From contig NZ_CP058215.1 in assembly GCF_013388255.1 (NCBI RefSeq), forward strand, positions 2,347,332 through 2,411,331: DNA of 64,000 nt, read 5' to 3'. This document shows, piece after piece, positions 16,522 to 26,626 of the stretch. The DNA comes from Methanolobus zinderi (GTDB taxonomy: Archaea > Halobacteriota > Methanosarcinia > Methanosarcinales > Methanosarcinaceae). A program made the translations under genes and the position numbers. The notes under the pieces were generated by a model. That model was not told where the DNA came from and did no database searches. It saw nothing but the letters and a program-made list of their open reading frames with translations. Each line of letters opens with the position of its first letter. The stretch's first letter is position 1.

Positions 16522-17856
16522 TCACTTGAACAGTTTTTCGACTTTAGTGTTTGCTGATTGCAGAGCAAAAACCACTACTCTGTCCCCTTCTTCTATAACA
16601 TAGTCACCCCGGGGAACAACGGTGTTACCATTATGGACAACCATACTTACAATAGAACCCGAAGGGAACTTGACTTTTTTCAATGGTTTTCCTACAATCT
16701 TTGATTTCTTAGAAGCTGTATATTCAACGATCTCCGCTTTTTCACCTTCGATGGTCGTAACGGTCTCAATTCCCTGGTCCATAGTGAGTTTTAGAACCTC
16801 ATTTACCGTGGTTTGTCGGGGGCTTACTGCACTATCTATGCCGACCATCTCAAAAAGTGAAACATAATCAGAACGATCAGCCCTGGCTATTACCTTCTTC
16901 GCTCCGAGATGTTTAGCTATAAGTGCGCAAAGGAGATTTTTTTCGTCACTATTGGTCACCGCTATGACAACGTCCATATCTCCAACACCTTCGTCTTTAA
17001 GGAGATTGATGTCTGTACCATCACCATTAAGCACAAGCGTGTCTGGCAGTTCTTCTGCAATTTGCACAGAACGTGCCTTGTTAGCCTCAATAATCTTTAA
17101 ATTGAATTCACCCATAGAGACAAGTTTCGCAAGATAGAAGCCTACAATTCCTCCACCTATAATCATGACATCGCTATGTTTGCCTGCCTTTTCACCGAAC
17201 ATGTCACGAACTTCTTTCATTGCGGCAGGTTTTCCGATGACGACAATGTGATCGTTTTCCTGTATAGTATCCTGCCCGCGAGGTATGATCACCTGTGCAT
17301 CTCTGAAAACTGCACTAACTATACAACAATTGGCAAGATTAAGTTCCTGGAGATTTTGACCAATTAGTTTATTATCCTCCGCTATGGAAAACTCCATCAT
17401 CTCCACTTTGCCCTCTGCAAAGTATTCAGCACCTATAGCATAGGGAATTGCCAGAATTTCGGCAACTTCCGAGGCAAGTGTCAGTTCAGGACATATCATT
17501 GTATCTATGCCTATCTGCGGACGTTCAGCAATAGGTTTGTCAATATAATCCGGATTACTTACTCTTGCAACTGTGTTCACATGCCTACTATCTTTAACTA
17601 GAAGCTTTGATGCCATACAGGCAACAATGTTTACCTCATCAGAACCCGTAACTGCAGCAAGAAGGTCAGCATCATCAAGCACAGTATTGAGAATTGAAAC
17701 ATCAGCACCATTACCCTGTATGACCTGAACATCGAGTTGATCAGCACGTTCGCATGCTTGCTCACTCTGATCAATGATAATGATGTCATTTGCCTGATGA
17801 AGTGCCTTTGCAATATGAAACCCGACTTCACCGGCTCCGATGATTACAATTTTCAT
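16522..17856 (-). CDS. trkA: Trk potassium uptake system, regulatory subunit TrkA
   Basis: The 444-residue cytoplasmic protein has two Rossmann RCK-N domains (IVIIGAGEVGFHIAKAL at 3 and VMIIGGGIVGFYLAKL near 230), each followed by an RCK-C domain, the full two-repeat TrkA form. It binds NAD(H)/ATP and gates TrkH. AAGGGATAGT lies before the ATG. It forms an operon with trkH, as in many archaea that accumulate K+. Confidence 0.95.
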   Translation of the reverse strand: MKIVIIGAGEVGFHIAKALHQANDIIIIDQSEQACERADQLDVQVIQGNGADVSILNTVLDDADLLAAVTGSDEVNIVACMASKLLVKDSRHVNTVARVSNPDYIDKPIAERPQIGIDTMICPELTLASEVAEILAIPYAIGAEYFAEGKVEMMEFSIAEDNKLIGQNLQELNLANCCIVSAVFRDAQVIIPRGQDTIQENDHIVVIGKPAAMKEVRDMFGEKAGKHSDVMIIGGGIVGFYLAKLVSMGEFNLKIIEANKARSVQIAEELPDTLVLNGDGTDINLLKDEGVGDMDVVIAVTNSDEKNLLCALIAKHLGAKKVIARADRSDYVSLFEMVGIDSAVSPRQTTVNEVLKLTMDQGIETVTTIEGEKAEIVEYTASKKSKIVGKPLKKVKFPSGSIVSMVVHNGNTVVPRGDYVIEEGDRVVVFALQSANTKVEKLFK

Positions 17857-18523
17857 ACTATCCCTTCATATGATATACAAAGAATAAACATTTCATATAA
17901 ACGATATTAGTTTTAAATCTTGCCGTACTTTTCTAAGCTGGTTTCAAAGTACAAATGCTTTATTCGACACTTAGTGTAGGGATTGAGTGGATTTAGAAGA
18001 ATACTCAGATGAAAATTGTAGATTTATCAAACCACATTTACCACCACAAACCTATTACCAGGAGAAAGAGAGTAGATGACACCATAAGGTCAGCAATTAT
18101 TTTCTTTTACTGGTTACAATCTGCCATCTTGCTTAGTTCTGGTGTCACGATGCGGAGAAGGAATAATATGATGGTCACAAGGCATGAAGCCAATTGCAGA
18201 ACCGGTTTTTAATCCGTTCTGTATTTTACTTCATTTTTGACTACAAGTTAATGAAGTTTGTTTCATGATCGGGTTTTACCCCGTCAGGATTTTAGCTTCA
18301 TTTTGCAGCTTACTTTCCTTGCGACCAATTAAAAGTATGTGCTTTACCATAGACGCCCATATAACTGCAGATTATATTAATGAGAGATTTAAAAGTCAAG
18401 ACAATCTCTGTTAATTTCAGACGAGGTTTAGAAAAATCATTATTTTGTGTTAACTCCAATTAATTATACTAGTAACATCCTAAATAACAGGATTATTTAG
18501 AAACATTGATATAATTGTTTTAT
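17857..18523. other. Intergenic stretch, no gene supported
   Basis: The left part is the promoter region of trkA (minus). Around 18268-18290 a bulged stem TGATCGGG-TTTTAC-CCCGTCA is visible, flanked by repeated TTCATTTT/AATGAAG segments. An open frame at 18009-18212 has no ribosome site and an unconvincing composition. Otherwise AT-rich. Confidence 0.4.
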
Positions 18524-18594
18524 TGCGGCTGCCGGGATTCGAACCCGGGTTAAAGGCTTGGGAAGCCTCTGTCATACCGCTAAACCACAGCCGC
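18524..18594 (-). tRNA. tRNA-Gly (CCC anticodon)
   Basis: A 71-nt cloverleaf: acceptor GCGGCTG/CAGCCGC with discriminator A, an anticodon stem GAGGC/GCCTT with loop TTCCCAA (anticodon CCC), and T-arm CCGGGTTCGAATCCCGG. CCA is not encoded. On the minus strand AAATTATAG lies about 15-25 nt upstream as TATA box. No intron seen. Confidence 0.95.
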
Positions 18595-18800
18595 ACGTTA
18601 AAAACATCTATAATTTGTATTGCAGACTGAGATTATAGATTTTGTGGTGATGGAAAGAGTCACCCACATAAAACGATATTTGAGCTTAAACCCGAATCCT
18701 TTGGATTAATTTTATTCAATGCAGCAGCAATTTCTTCGGATTTTTCCCAATGCAAGCTTTTTTAGGTATCCAGCAATTAAACTTCTCAAGGAAGAAAATT

Positions 18801-19502
18801 ATGATTAAACACGATTTAATGATCGACAATATACCGGCTGTATTATGGGGTGAGGACAGTTCAAAACTGTATGTGGCAGTGCATGGAAACATGTCACACA
18901 AAACTGACACTCCAATTTCCATTCTTGCTGAAGAAACGATTCCATTGGGTTATCAGGTACTTAGTTTTGATCTGGCGCAGCATGGAGACAGAAAAGATGA
19001 GCCTGTAACCTGCAAGGTTCAGAACTGTGTCAGCGACCTTTGTAAAATCATGGACCATGCACGAACAAAAGCTACTGATATTTCCTTATTTGCCTGCAGC
19101 ATGGGAGCGTACTTCAGTTTGCTTGCGTATAAGGAAATGCCCCTACAGAAATGCCTGTTCCTTTCCCCCGTTGTCAACATGGAACGCATCATTGACAATC
19201 TAATGACAGGGTTCAACGTAAGCAAGGAACAGTTAGAGATTGAGAAGGAAATCCCCACTCCCGTCGGACAGACATTATACTGGGATTATTATTGCTATGT
19301 TAAAGATAATCCTGTGGTTCGCTGGGATATCCCGACTGCAATTCTATACGGAAAAGAAGACAAACTTTGCGAATTTGATTTTGTGAATTCTTTTGCAAAG
19401 GAATTCAATTGCAGCCTGAAAGTAATGGAGAATGGCGAACATTTCTTTCACACACCTGAACAACTAAACTATTACAGGCAATGGTTGACAGAACATATCT
19501 GA
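18801..19502 (+). CDS. Alpha/beta hydrolase
   Basis: The 233-residue product shows the alpha/beta-hydrolase pattern: AVHGN near residue 27 (oxyanion region), the nucleophile elbow FACSMGAYFSLLAY (a CSMGA variant of GxSxG) near 98, an Asp in YGKEDKLCEF near 183 and the catalytic His in ENGEHFFHTPEQ near the end. The substrate cannot be told. The start at 18801 is preferred because AAGGAAG lies before it; a further upstream ATG at 18750 lacks a site. Transcribed away from the tRNA. Confidence 0.85.
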   Translation: MIKHDLMIDNIPAVLWGEDSSKLYVAVHGNMSHKTDTPISILAEETIPLGYQVLSFDLAQHGDRKDEPVTCKVQNCVSDLCKIMDHARTKATDISLFACSMGAYFSLLAYKEMPLQKCLFLSPVVNMERIIDNLMTGFNVSKEQLEIEKEIPTPVGQTLYWDYYCYVKDNPVVRWDIPTAILYGKEDKLCEFDFVNSFAKEFNCSLKVMENGEHFFHTPEQLNYYRQWLTEHI

Positions 19503-19558
19503 AAAAAGAAGAATCGATTACTAGTAATCGTCAGCTCTTCAAGCATCATATCCATCTT

Positions 19559-20545
19559 TCAGATCGAATAGCTCACAGCTTTGTTCTCGTGGATGCCGGC
19601 GATATCAGGGGCTCCTGTGAGACCTAGCTCTTCCAGGATTATGCTGATAAGCTGGTGGCGTATCCTGTCCCTGGCCTCGAAGGTGGATTTGTATTCGGTT
19701 ATAAGTTTCACGCCGTCCTGGTCGGAGCCAAGATGGAAAAGCGCATCACCGTGACCGATGGATCCGGCCTTTTCCCTTATCTTCTCGATCCTCTCATCCA
19801 GGTATGCTGGGATTTCCTCAAGGTAGAGGTCAAAACTGAGTTTGAACCTGCCCCTGCCATGGTTTCTTATTGAGTTCTCAAGGAAGGTCTTGTTCGGGAT
19901 CTTATAGAAATCGCTGTACACATGAGGGTAGGGATCTACCACAACGTAGAACAAGCCTACATGCTTCACGATTCCCTCTTCCTCGCCCACTTCTATATAG
20001 TCGCCTATCTTGAATGGTTTCTTTGTCAGCAATATGAACCATGCAAAGTAGGAGAGCAGGATATCCCTGAGCGCAAAGGCAAAACCCGTGGTAAGCAAAC
20101 CAAGGAATATGGCTATGTTCTGAAGGCTCAGGCCAAGCTGCCAGAAAACAACCAATGCCGCCACAGAGTATATGAAAGCCATATACATCTTGCTCAACAG
20201 AATCTTCTCTTCCTGCTCGCCTGCATTACCAAAGCTGTCGGGGATCAGGTAAACTGTCAGTTTTATAAGCACGGTCGCCATAATAAAAGCCATCAATAAG
20301 AGGACAGTGGTTTCCAGGAAGGCGAGCACCAGACCAGGAACCGTTATCAGTTCCTGATTGTTGGCTATTATCACAGTTTCAAGTGGAAGGACACCTAAAA
20401 TAAAAAGGATTATCAGTTTACTGAAATCCTTGCTGAACGTCCTTGCCTTATCTTTATACTTGTTTAACGCTTCGTCAGCTTGTGTTGTTCGGGGTGACTT
20501 CTTGTCGGGCATTATCTGATTACTTTTTGCGTGGCTAAAAGGCAT
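19559..20545 (-). CDS. MscS-family mechanosensitive channel (second copy)
   Basis: The 328-residue product shares the layout and key segment of the channel at 5729-6679: GFAFALRDILLSYFAWFILLTKKPFKIGDYIEVGEEEGIVKHVGLFY, then the SDFYKIPNKTFLENSIRNHGRG loop. The N-terminal tail is longer and charged. The start is uncertain: ATG at 20545 or 20512, neither with a strong ribosome site. Two MscS types suggest exposure to changing salinity. Confidence 0.9.
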   Translation of the reverse strand: MPFSHAKSNQIMPDKKSPRTTQADEALNKYKDKARTFSKDFSKLIILFILGVLPLETVIIANNQELITVPGLVLAFLETTVLLLMAFIMATVLIKLTVYLIPDSFGNAGEQEEKILLSKMYMAFIYSVAALVVFWQLGLSLQNIAIFLGLLTTGFAFALRDILLSYFAWFILLTKKPFKIGDYIEVGEEEGIVKHVGLFYVVVDPYPHVYSDFYKIPNKTFLENSIRNHGRGRFKLSFDLYLEEIPAYLDERIEKIREKAGSIGHGDALFHLGSDQDGVKLITEYKSTFEARDRIRHQLISIILEELGLTGAPDIAGIHENKAVSYSI

Positions 20546-20576
20546 TCAAATTTTATTGCCAGTAATCAGAAGGGCC

Positions 20577-21785
<1,209 letters not shown>

Positions 21786-21819
21786 CTACTAATTAATAAT
21801 TAAGAGCATTCGTTAAAAA

Positions 21820-22395
21820 CTATCCGTATAGCTTCTGCATAAGCCACGCCATATTCTTTCCAAGATTGCGCATGGTCTGAATTCCTTCCTCATCGCCGGC
21901 AACATCACCCTCAGCAAGACCAAGCCCCATGTTCCAGTAACTCGATCCCGGAACCACCATCTGGCTGATCCCGAAGAAATGGTTCAGCGTATCGTATACA
22001 TGGATCGAACCCGCCCTGCGTACCGCCACAACAGCAGCTCCTGTCTTTCTGGCAAGAAGATCCCCGTTTGCCTTGGACACAAAACCTGCCCTGTCTATCA
22101 GGGCCTTCATCTCGGTTGTGACATCTGAAAAATAAGTAGGCGATGCGAGTATGATGCCATCAGCTTCATCCATTTTAGCTATCCATCCGTTCACAGGATC
22201 ATCATCGAATATGCATTTCCTGTCCTGGGTCTCGAAACATTTCATGCAGGCCGTACATCCCCGCAGTTTCTCGCCTGTGAGATTTATCATCTCGGTCTCG
22301 ATCCCTTCCTTCTCGAGCTCTTCAAAAACATAATTCACCAGCATGGAAGTATTCCCTTCCTTTCTGGGACTTCCGTTAAAAGCAATTACCTTCAT
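21820..22395 (-). CDS. Iron-sulfur flavoprotein (Isf-like)
   Basis: The 191-residue product is an FMN-binding flavodoxin-like protein (FNGSPRKEGNTSMLV phosphate loop, SPTYFSDVTTEMKALIDR) with the compact Cys motif C47-x2-C50-x2-C53-x7-C61 of the Isf family. In Methanosarcina Isf holds a [4Fe-4S] cluster and FMN and takes electrons from ferredoxin, with a proposed role against O2 and H2O2. The start at 22395 is fixed by AGGAGGT; the six-codon upstream extension is not needed. Confidence 0.9.
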   Translation of the reverse strand: MKVIAFNGSPRKEGNTSMLVNYVFEELEKEGIETEMINLTGEKLRGCTACMKCFETQDRKCIFDDDPVNGWIAKMDEADGIILASPTYFSDVTTEMKALIDRAGFVSKANGDLLARKTGAAVVAVRRAGSIHVYDTLNHFFGISQMVVPGSSYWNMGLGLAEGDVAGDEEGIQTMRNLGKNMAWLMQKLYG

Positions 22396-22484
22396 TGTAC
22401 CTCCTCTGATCAATATTGCATTTATCGAATATTAGGCCATGCCTTAAGGTATAAAATTACCGCAAACATTGGCTTATAAAACAA

Positions 22485-22519
22485 TAGAAAAATAAAACCT
22501 TCCCGTATTATCAGGAAGG
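22485..22519 (-). terminator. Terminator after rpoL
   Basis: On the minus strand CCTTCC-(10 nt)-GGAAGG (22498-22519) is followed by TTTTATTTTT. It begins 25 nt after the rpoL stop and probably ends the Csl4-RpoL transcript. Confidence 0.6.
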
Positions 22520-22543
22520 AACACTTAAGGTGTCTTTTTGAAC

Positions 22544-22822
22544 TTATGCATTAACTGCAGTGGTAAAAACCGAAACGAACTCGTCACACTGGGAAATAAG
22601 TTCTTTCAGAGCATCCTTCACGACGTCTATGGGGTCAGCACCATCTGTTTTAACAAACAGTACAGGATCACTGATAGATACATGCTTCATATCGTAAGTT
22701 GCTATCTGAACCCTCTCGTCATCAAGGAGAACTGATTTGAGCATGTTAAGAAGGGTATGTGTCTCTCCCTTTATCTCAAGATGCATCTCGTCATCAGTCT
22801 TGTCAATGATCTTTAATTCCAT
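22544..22822 (-). CDS. rpoL: DNA-directed RNA polymerase subunit L (Rpo11)
   Basis: The 92-residue product has the Rpo11/AC19 fold signature (THTLLNMLKSVLLDDERVQIATYDMKHVSISDPVLFVKTDGADP). It pairs with subunit D as the archaeal counterpart of the bacterial alpha dimer. AGGTGAG lies before the ATG. It sits 33 bp after csl4, as an informational gene pair. Confidence 0.96.
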   Translation of the reverse strand: MELKIIDKTDDEMHLEIKGETHTLLNMLKSVLLDDERVQIATYDMKHVSISDPVLFVKTDGADPIDVVKDALKELISQCDEFVSVFTTAVNA

Positions 22823-22855
22823 CTTTTTCTCACCTGAAACAGATTATTTGTAATA

Positions 22856-23425
22856 TCAGAAAATGCCGGTTCCGTAGTCGGAGGACACTTTTCTCTTTTC
22901 GGTGCGTCCGCATGAAGGACATTTGAGTCTTTTACCGTCCATCTGAAGCTCGCTCCTGCATCTTGAGCAGTAAGCCTTCATAACACCAAGTGATTTCTCG
23001 GATGTGGTAAGCCTCATGTTCTGGGTATTAATGACCTTTGCCTTGACAATATCGGACATGGAGAATTCCTGTGAAAGGTTCTTGACATAGGAATCCCTCA
23101 CATTTGAAACATGGATCGCTGCAAGGCCATCCATCTGGAACTCACGCTCTCCTTTGCCCTTGATCCCGCCTATATCTACCAGAACCACAGAATCGCGCAA
23201 GTTGGTGATACCGCCAATTACTATATCGCCCTCACATAGCTCAGGAGGAGTCTTTGTTTTAGGAACTACGGAGATTGTCCTTGATTTTCTGTCAATGTTC
23301 ACATATCCCGTGCTGATAGAGTGAATGTCTCCTACATCCACATATGTTCCTTCTCCGGCTGTGAACTCTTCAGTCGTACCGATAAGGTCACCGGGCATTA
23401 CAAACTGTTTTTCTTCTTCGCTCAT
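22856..23425 (-). CDS. csl4: Exosome RNA-binding subunit Csl4
   Basis: The 189-residue product has an N-terminal beta domain (FVMPGDLIGTTEEFTAGEGTYVDVGD), a central S1 RNA-binding domain (about 60-145, GDIVIGGITNLRDSVVLVDIGG) and a C-terminal zinc ribbon (CSRCRSEL...LKCPSCGRTEKRK). Csl4 caps the archaeal exosome, an RNA-degrading and tailing complex. The frame stays open for 74 more codons upstream, to 23647, with a Lys/Ser/Glu-rich translation but no ATG, GTG or TTG; AGAGGGA lies 5 nt before an in-frame ATT at 23647. ATG at 23425 gives the usual family length and has GGGAAG upstream. Confidence 0.95.
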   Translation of the reverse strand: MSEEEKQFVMPGDLIGTTEEFTAGEGTYVDVGDIHSISTGYVNIDRKSRTISVVPKTKTPPELCEGDIVIGGITNLRDSVVLVDIGGIKGKGEREFQMDGLAAIHVSNVRDSYVKNLSQEFSMSDIVKAKVINTQNMRLTTSEKSLGVMKAYCSRCRSELQMDGKRLKCPSCGRTEKRKVSSDYGTGIF

Positions 23426-23676
23426 ATTATCTTCTTCCCTGGATACGTTCTCCGGCTGCTTCTTTGACGTATCGCTCTTTTTTGACTGTTTCTCTGAGCC
23501 TTTTGCAGTGACCTTTTCCTTCTTTACAGACTCATCCGGAGACTGAGAAGCTTCAGCAGATTTGTCAACTTCACCGCCCTTTTCATCTCCTGAACCGGAG
23601 GACTTGATCTTTCTGCGGGAAGTTTTTCTTCTATTTCTTATCCTAATTAAAATCCCTCTTATAAAACTGAAATTCG

Positions 23677-23683
23677 TATAAAT
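23677..23683 (-). promoter_or_regulatory. TATA box upstream of csl4
   Basis: ATTTATA on the minus strand, placing a transcript start near 23653, just ahead of the long open extension of csl4 and not near the ATG at 23425. This suggests the extension region is transcribed. A second TATA-like stretch (TTTTATAAG) lies at about 23658-23666. Confidence 0.4.
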
Positions 23684-23759
23684 CTTTATGGTATTGAGAT
23701 CTGATTCAAAATTTGAGAATATAGTTCATTCAAGTAAAACTGCATTTTACTTTAAGGAT

Positions 23760-24347
23760 TTATCGCATAATACGATATACTTCTACATTAATCCTTTCTA
23801 CATCTTTTTTATGGAATTTGAACGTTCTCTTCAGTGGAAACCCCGTAGTATACCAGTCACTTATTCTGGCATCTCCTATGAACTTTTCGATAAAATCATG
23901 GCTCCCACAATTGTGTATCGAGTATACCACATCACTGGTCTTCAATGCACTTAAAAGGAACGGTCGGTCATTACCCTTTGCCTGTGCACCAAAAGGGGGG
24001 TTCATTACAGTGGTATGCGCATGCCCCTGCACCTCGGAGATTTCACAATGCAAAAACTCAACATCCACACCCATCTTTTCAGCATTCTTCCTGGCGATCT
24101 CAAGAGCCTTATTATCAAGATCGAAACCGACCACCTTTTCAGCCCCAAGCAGTTTGGCCCCGATGGCAAGTATCCCGGTCCCGCACCCAAGATCAAAGAC
24201 CGTATCTTCCAGGTCACCCTGCATATAGGCAAAATGCAGAAGCTCAGCCGCAAGCACCGCAGGAGTGGGGTACTGTTCAAGGGCGGCACTGGGAGAATCA
24301 AAGCCCTCCACCTGTTCAAGCAATATCTCAAGTCTGCGCTGTTTCAC
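23760..24347 (-). CDS. METTL5-like RNA adenine methyltransferase
   Basis: The 195-residue product has the SAM motif DLGCGTGILAIGAKLLGAEKVVGFDLD and the catalytic NPPFG motif (in VMNPPFGAQAKGNDRPFL) used by amino-methyltransferases, with the YPTPAVLAAELL segment typical of METTL5 relatives. Eukaryotic METTL5 makes an m6A in small-subunit rRNA; the archaeal target is inferred only. The start is GTG at 24347, directly touching the dph2 stop, with GGTGA upstream. Part of the Hpt-Dph2-methyltransferase operon. Confidence 0.9.
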   Translation of the reverse strand: MKQRRLEILLEQVEGFDSPSAALEQYPTPAVLAAELLHFAYMQGDLEDTVFDLGCGTGILAIGAKLLGAEKVVGFDLDNKALEIARKNAEKMGVDVEFLHCEISEVQGHAHTTVMNPPFGAQAKGNDRPFLLSALKTSDVVYSIHNCGSHDFIEKFIGDARISDWYTTGFPLKRTFKFHKKDVERINVEVYRIMR

Positions 24348-25340
24348 TCACTCACCCGTTATCTCATCAAAGACAGGATTATCCCATTCCCTCTCGCCAA
24401 GTACAATCTCAAACTCCTGCGGGGTGAGCATGGGAGCATGGAACCTGCCAACTTCATCGATCGCAAGTCTCGGGCAGGCGGTATTCACAAAGGCGTCCAC
24501 CTTAAACTGCAGAAGCTGGTCTGGTGTCACAAGGTCCATGGACAATATATGGGCCTGCTTTCCATGCTTTAACGCAATATCTTTCAGTCTCCCGGCCAGC
24601 TCCAGCCTTTCCTGTCCCGGCTTTGAGGATACAACTATCCCGAAAACATTAACATCCAGGGATTTTGCTATCACGACACTTCTCTGCTTGAGTATCCTCG
24701 ATGGATCGACCTCACGTATCTCATTGACAAACGGATCCGCCACAAGCACTCTCTTTCCTGTTGAAAGTGAAACTCCAAGAGGGTGGAATTCTCCGCTTCC
24801 GATGTAAAGATATTCGTCACATTCCTCACTGCGGGCCGCAGAGAAATTACATCCGAGCACCTGCCCGGGATATGCTATCTTGCTGTCACCTGTACCTATC
24901 ACACATTCCTTACCATCGGCTTCCAGTATCCTGCAGGCGTCCTCCAGTTTATGTACATGCTGGACGGTGGTGATAAGACCTATTTTCTGTCCTCTTAGTT
25001 CAGAAATGGCATTCTCAACAACCTCACTAATGGCTGCACTGGAGCGTGTTTCAATGAAATAGACCTTGCCTGAAAGTGTATTGTCATCAAGCTGAGCATG
25101 CCCGAAATGAAACATAATATCAACCCTGTCCAGCAGGGCTACATCAAGATCGCATGCACCAAAACAGGGATTTCCCGATATGATCACACTGGTTCCCGTC
25201 TCCTCTTCAACACGAGCTGCTATGCCGGGTGAGCGGCGCTTGAATCCTTCTGGAAACTGCAGTCCCACAAGTTTTGCATCACTGTCCCTGACAATAGATA
25301 TAATACGATCTATCTGAAAATCAAAACCCTCTCTTTCCAT
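24348..25340 (-). CDS. dph2: Diphthamide synthesis enzyme Dph2
   Basis: The 330-residue product is the archaeal Dph2, an unusual radical-SAM enzyme that adds the 3-amino-3-carboxypropyl group of SAM to a histidine of elongation factor 2. Cluster cysteines lie one in each third: [19 protein letters not shown] or the preceding ECVIGTGD, and [11 protein letters not shown]. Start ATG at 25340 with GAGGA 5 nt upstream; the 12-codon longer frame overlaps hpt and is rejected. The gene starts within a base of the hpt stop. Confidence 0.93.
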   Translation of the reverse strand: MEREGFDFQIDRIISIVRDSDAKLVGLQFPEGFKRRSPGIAARVEEETGTSVIISGNPCFGACDLDVALLDRVDIMFHFGHAQLDDNTLSGKVYFIETRSSAAISEVVENAISELRGQKIGLITTVQHVHKLEDACRILEADGKECVIGTGDSKIAYPGQVLGCNFSAARSEECDEYLYIGSGEFHPLGVSLSTGKRVLVADPFVNEIREVDPSRILKQRSVVIAKSLDVNVFGIVVSSKPGQERLELAGRLKDIALKHGKQAHILSMDLVTPDQLLQFKVDAFVNTACPRLAIDEVGRFHAPMLTPQEFEIVLGEREWDNPVFDEITGE

Positions 25341-25341
25341 G

Positions 25342-25896
25342 TCATTCCTCAATAGAGACACCGTTCTCATCAACATTTATCCGGACCAGTGTCCTGACAT
25401 CAAATCCAAGCTCACGCATGCCGGCAACTCCCTCACCACGTTCGATTACAACAATCGTATCGCTCACCTCGGCACCAATCTCTTTCAGGGCGCTGATGAG
25501 TGCCATCAGTGTTCCTCCCGTACTGATAACATCATCAACGATCAGAACACGGTCGCCTTTCTTTATCGCATTTATGAAGAGCTCACCCTTAGAATAACCT
25601 GTCTTCTGGGACAGGATGACTTCGCCATCCAGCTCGTAGGGACGCTTGCGTATGATAGAGAAAGGAATACCTGTTTTCAAAGAGAGGGCAGTGGCAAGAG
25701 GGATACCCATTGCTTCAATGGCAACGATCCTGTCAACATCCGTATCAGCTATCTCCATTATATGCTCCGTGATCTCATCAAGCAGTTCCGGTTCAAGGAA
25801 CGGCACACCATCGGATATCGGATGAATGAAGTAGTGGTATTCTCCCCTGTGAACGATGGGAGCTTTCAGTAATGAATCATGAAGTTTTTCCAGCAT
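25342..25896 (-). CDS. hpt: Hypoxanthine/guanine phosphoribosyltransferase (archaeal type)
   Basis: The 184-residue product has the PRPP-binding motif [18 protein letters not shown] near residue 115 and the archaeal Hpt start ([25 protein letters not shown]). It salvages purine bases to nucleotides. An adenine-type specificity cannot be fully excluded. TATATAA near 25919-25925 puts the transcript start at about the ATG, so the mRNA is probably leaderless. First gene of the hpt-dph2-methyltransferase run. Confidence 0.92.
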   Translation of the reverse strand: MLEKLHDSLLKAPIVHRGEYHYFIHPISDGVPFLEPELLDEITEHIMEIADTDVDRIVAIEAMGIPLATALSLKTGIPFSIIRKRPYELDGEVILSQKTGYSKGELFINAIKKGDRVLIVDDVISTGGTLMALISALKEIGAEVSDTIVVIERGEGVAGMRELGFDVRTLVRINVDENGVSIEE

Positions 25897-26037
25897 AGTT
25901 ATGGCTAATATCTGACATTATATAAAGAGGGTCCCATATTGCCTGCAAATTGCAGATTATACTAGATGATTTTTGGTGAGTATCAGTATCGGCTATTTTT
26001 CAAGACATCCGTTACTGCAGAGCTGGACGGAAAGAAT

Positions 26038-26292
26038 TCATCTCTTATAGATTTTCTTCCTGTGCCCTATCTTAATTACAAGTATGTACAGGTTCTCATT
26101 GTCAAGGTCAAGGATGATCCTGTAGTCTCCCACCCTGTACTTATAACCCGGGTCACCCACAAGTTTTGAGATATAGCTTTCGGGGCGTATCCTGATCCTC
26201 TCAAGAGATGCTATTATCCTTTTCTGCACATTTTGCTCAAGCTTCTGAAACTGCTTTTTTGCGTTTTCAGAAAAGATAATATTATACGTCAT
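26038..26292 (-). CDS. relE: RelE/ParE-family toxin
   Basis: The 84-residue product matches RelE-type toxins: FSENAKKQFQKLEQNVQKRIIASLERI, then YKYRVGDYRIILDLDNENLYILVIKIGHRKKIY. The conserved basic and aromatic residues of the mRNA-cleaving site (R near 54 and 58, H-R-K-K-I-Y end) are present. The gene overlaps the antitoxin by 4 nt. Family toxins cut mRNA in the ribosome when freed from the antitoxin. Confidence 0.9.
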   Translation of the reverse strand: MTYNIIFSENAKKQFQKLEQNVQKRIIASLERIRIRPESYISKLVGDPGYKYRVGDYRIILDLDNENLYILVIKIGHRKKIYKR

Positions 26293-26507
26293 AGACCCAG
26301 CTCATCCCTGATCTCTTCCAGAGTTGAAAATTTACCTGCCCTGATCTGCTCACGTGATTCTTTTATCTCTCTTTTAGTTTCAGCTGAAAGCTCCTTGGTG
26401 TCCTCTAACAGGTCCCAGATGACCTCTTCATAGGTCTCCCTTGAGAAGAGTTTCCGATTTGCCAGTTCAGCCCGCAGTTCTTCACTGATCTGTATCGTCG
26501 TGGCCAT
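26289..26507 (-). CDS. Antitoxin of the RelE-type module
   Basis: The 72-residue product has an N-terminal ribbon-helix-helix-like DNA-binding part (ATTIQISEELRAELANRK, then YEEVIWDLLED) and a charged helical tail that would wrap the toxin. It resembles short archaeal antitoxins once called VapB-like. It precedes the toxin with a 4-nt overlap. It probably starts leaderless, since a TATA-like CTATATTG lies about 20 nt upstream. Confidence 0.85.
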   Translation of the reverse strand: MATTIQISEELRAELANRKLFSRETYEEVIWDLLEDTKELSAETKREIKESREQIRAGKFSTLEEIRDELGL

Positions 26508-26513
26508 AGTGAA

Positions 26514-26529
26514 CTATAGTACAATATAG
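26514..26529. promoter_or_regulatory. Palindrome over the toxin-antitoxin promoter
   Basis: CTATA-(6 nt)-TATAG lies 7-22 bp before the antitoxin start and covers the presumed TATA box. Ribbon-helix-helix antitoxins usually repress their own promoter through such a site, so this is a likely operator. Confidence 0.45.
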
Positions 26530-26626
26530 CGTATTAAACGTTTGTACCTCTGAGATTAAAGGTGATGTTGACCAGGCAGAAATTGAAAGTAGAGATGAAA
26601 CGAATGTTTTGATGCAGGAAAAAAAG

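Noticed and set aside
18009-18212. 67-codon frame before tRNA-Gly
   Set aside because: No ribosome site or TATA spacing; translation is not protein-like, with scattered rare features.
18524-18594. tRNA-Gly as an integration site
   Set aside because: No integrase and no repeated tRNA 3' end was seen in the flanks.
24005-24572. Long frames opposite dph2 and the methyltransferase
   Set aside because: They are antisense shadows of well-supported genes with recognised motifs.
26038-26529. Toxin-antitoxin pair as part of a defence island
   Set aside because: No other defence or mobile genes are next to it; surrounding genes are housekeeping.
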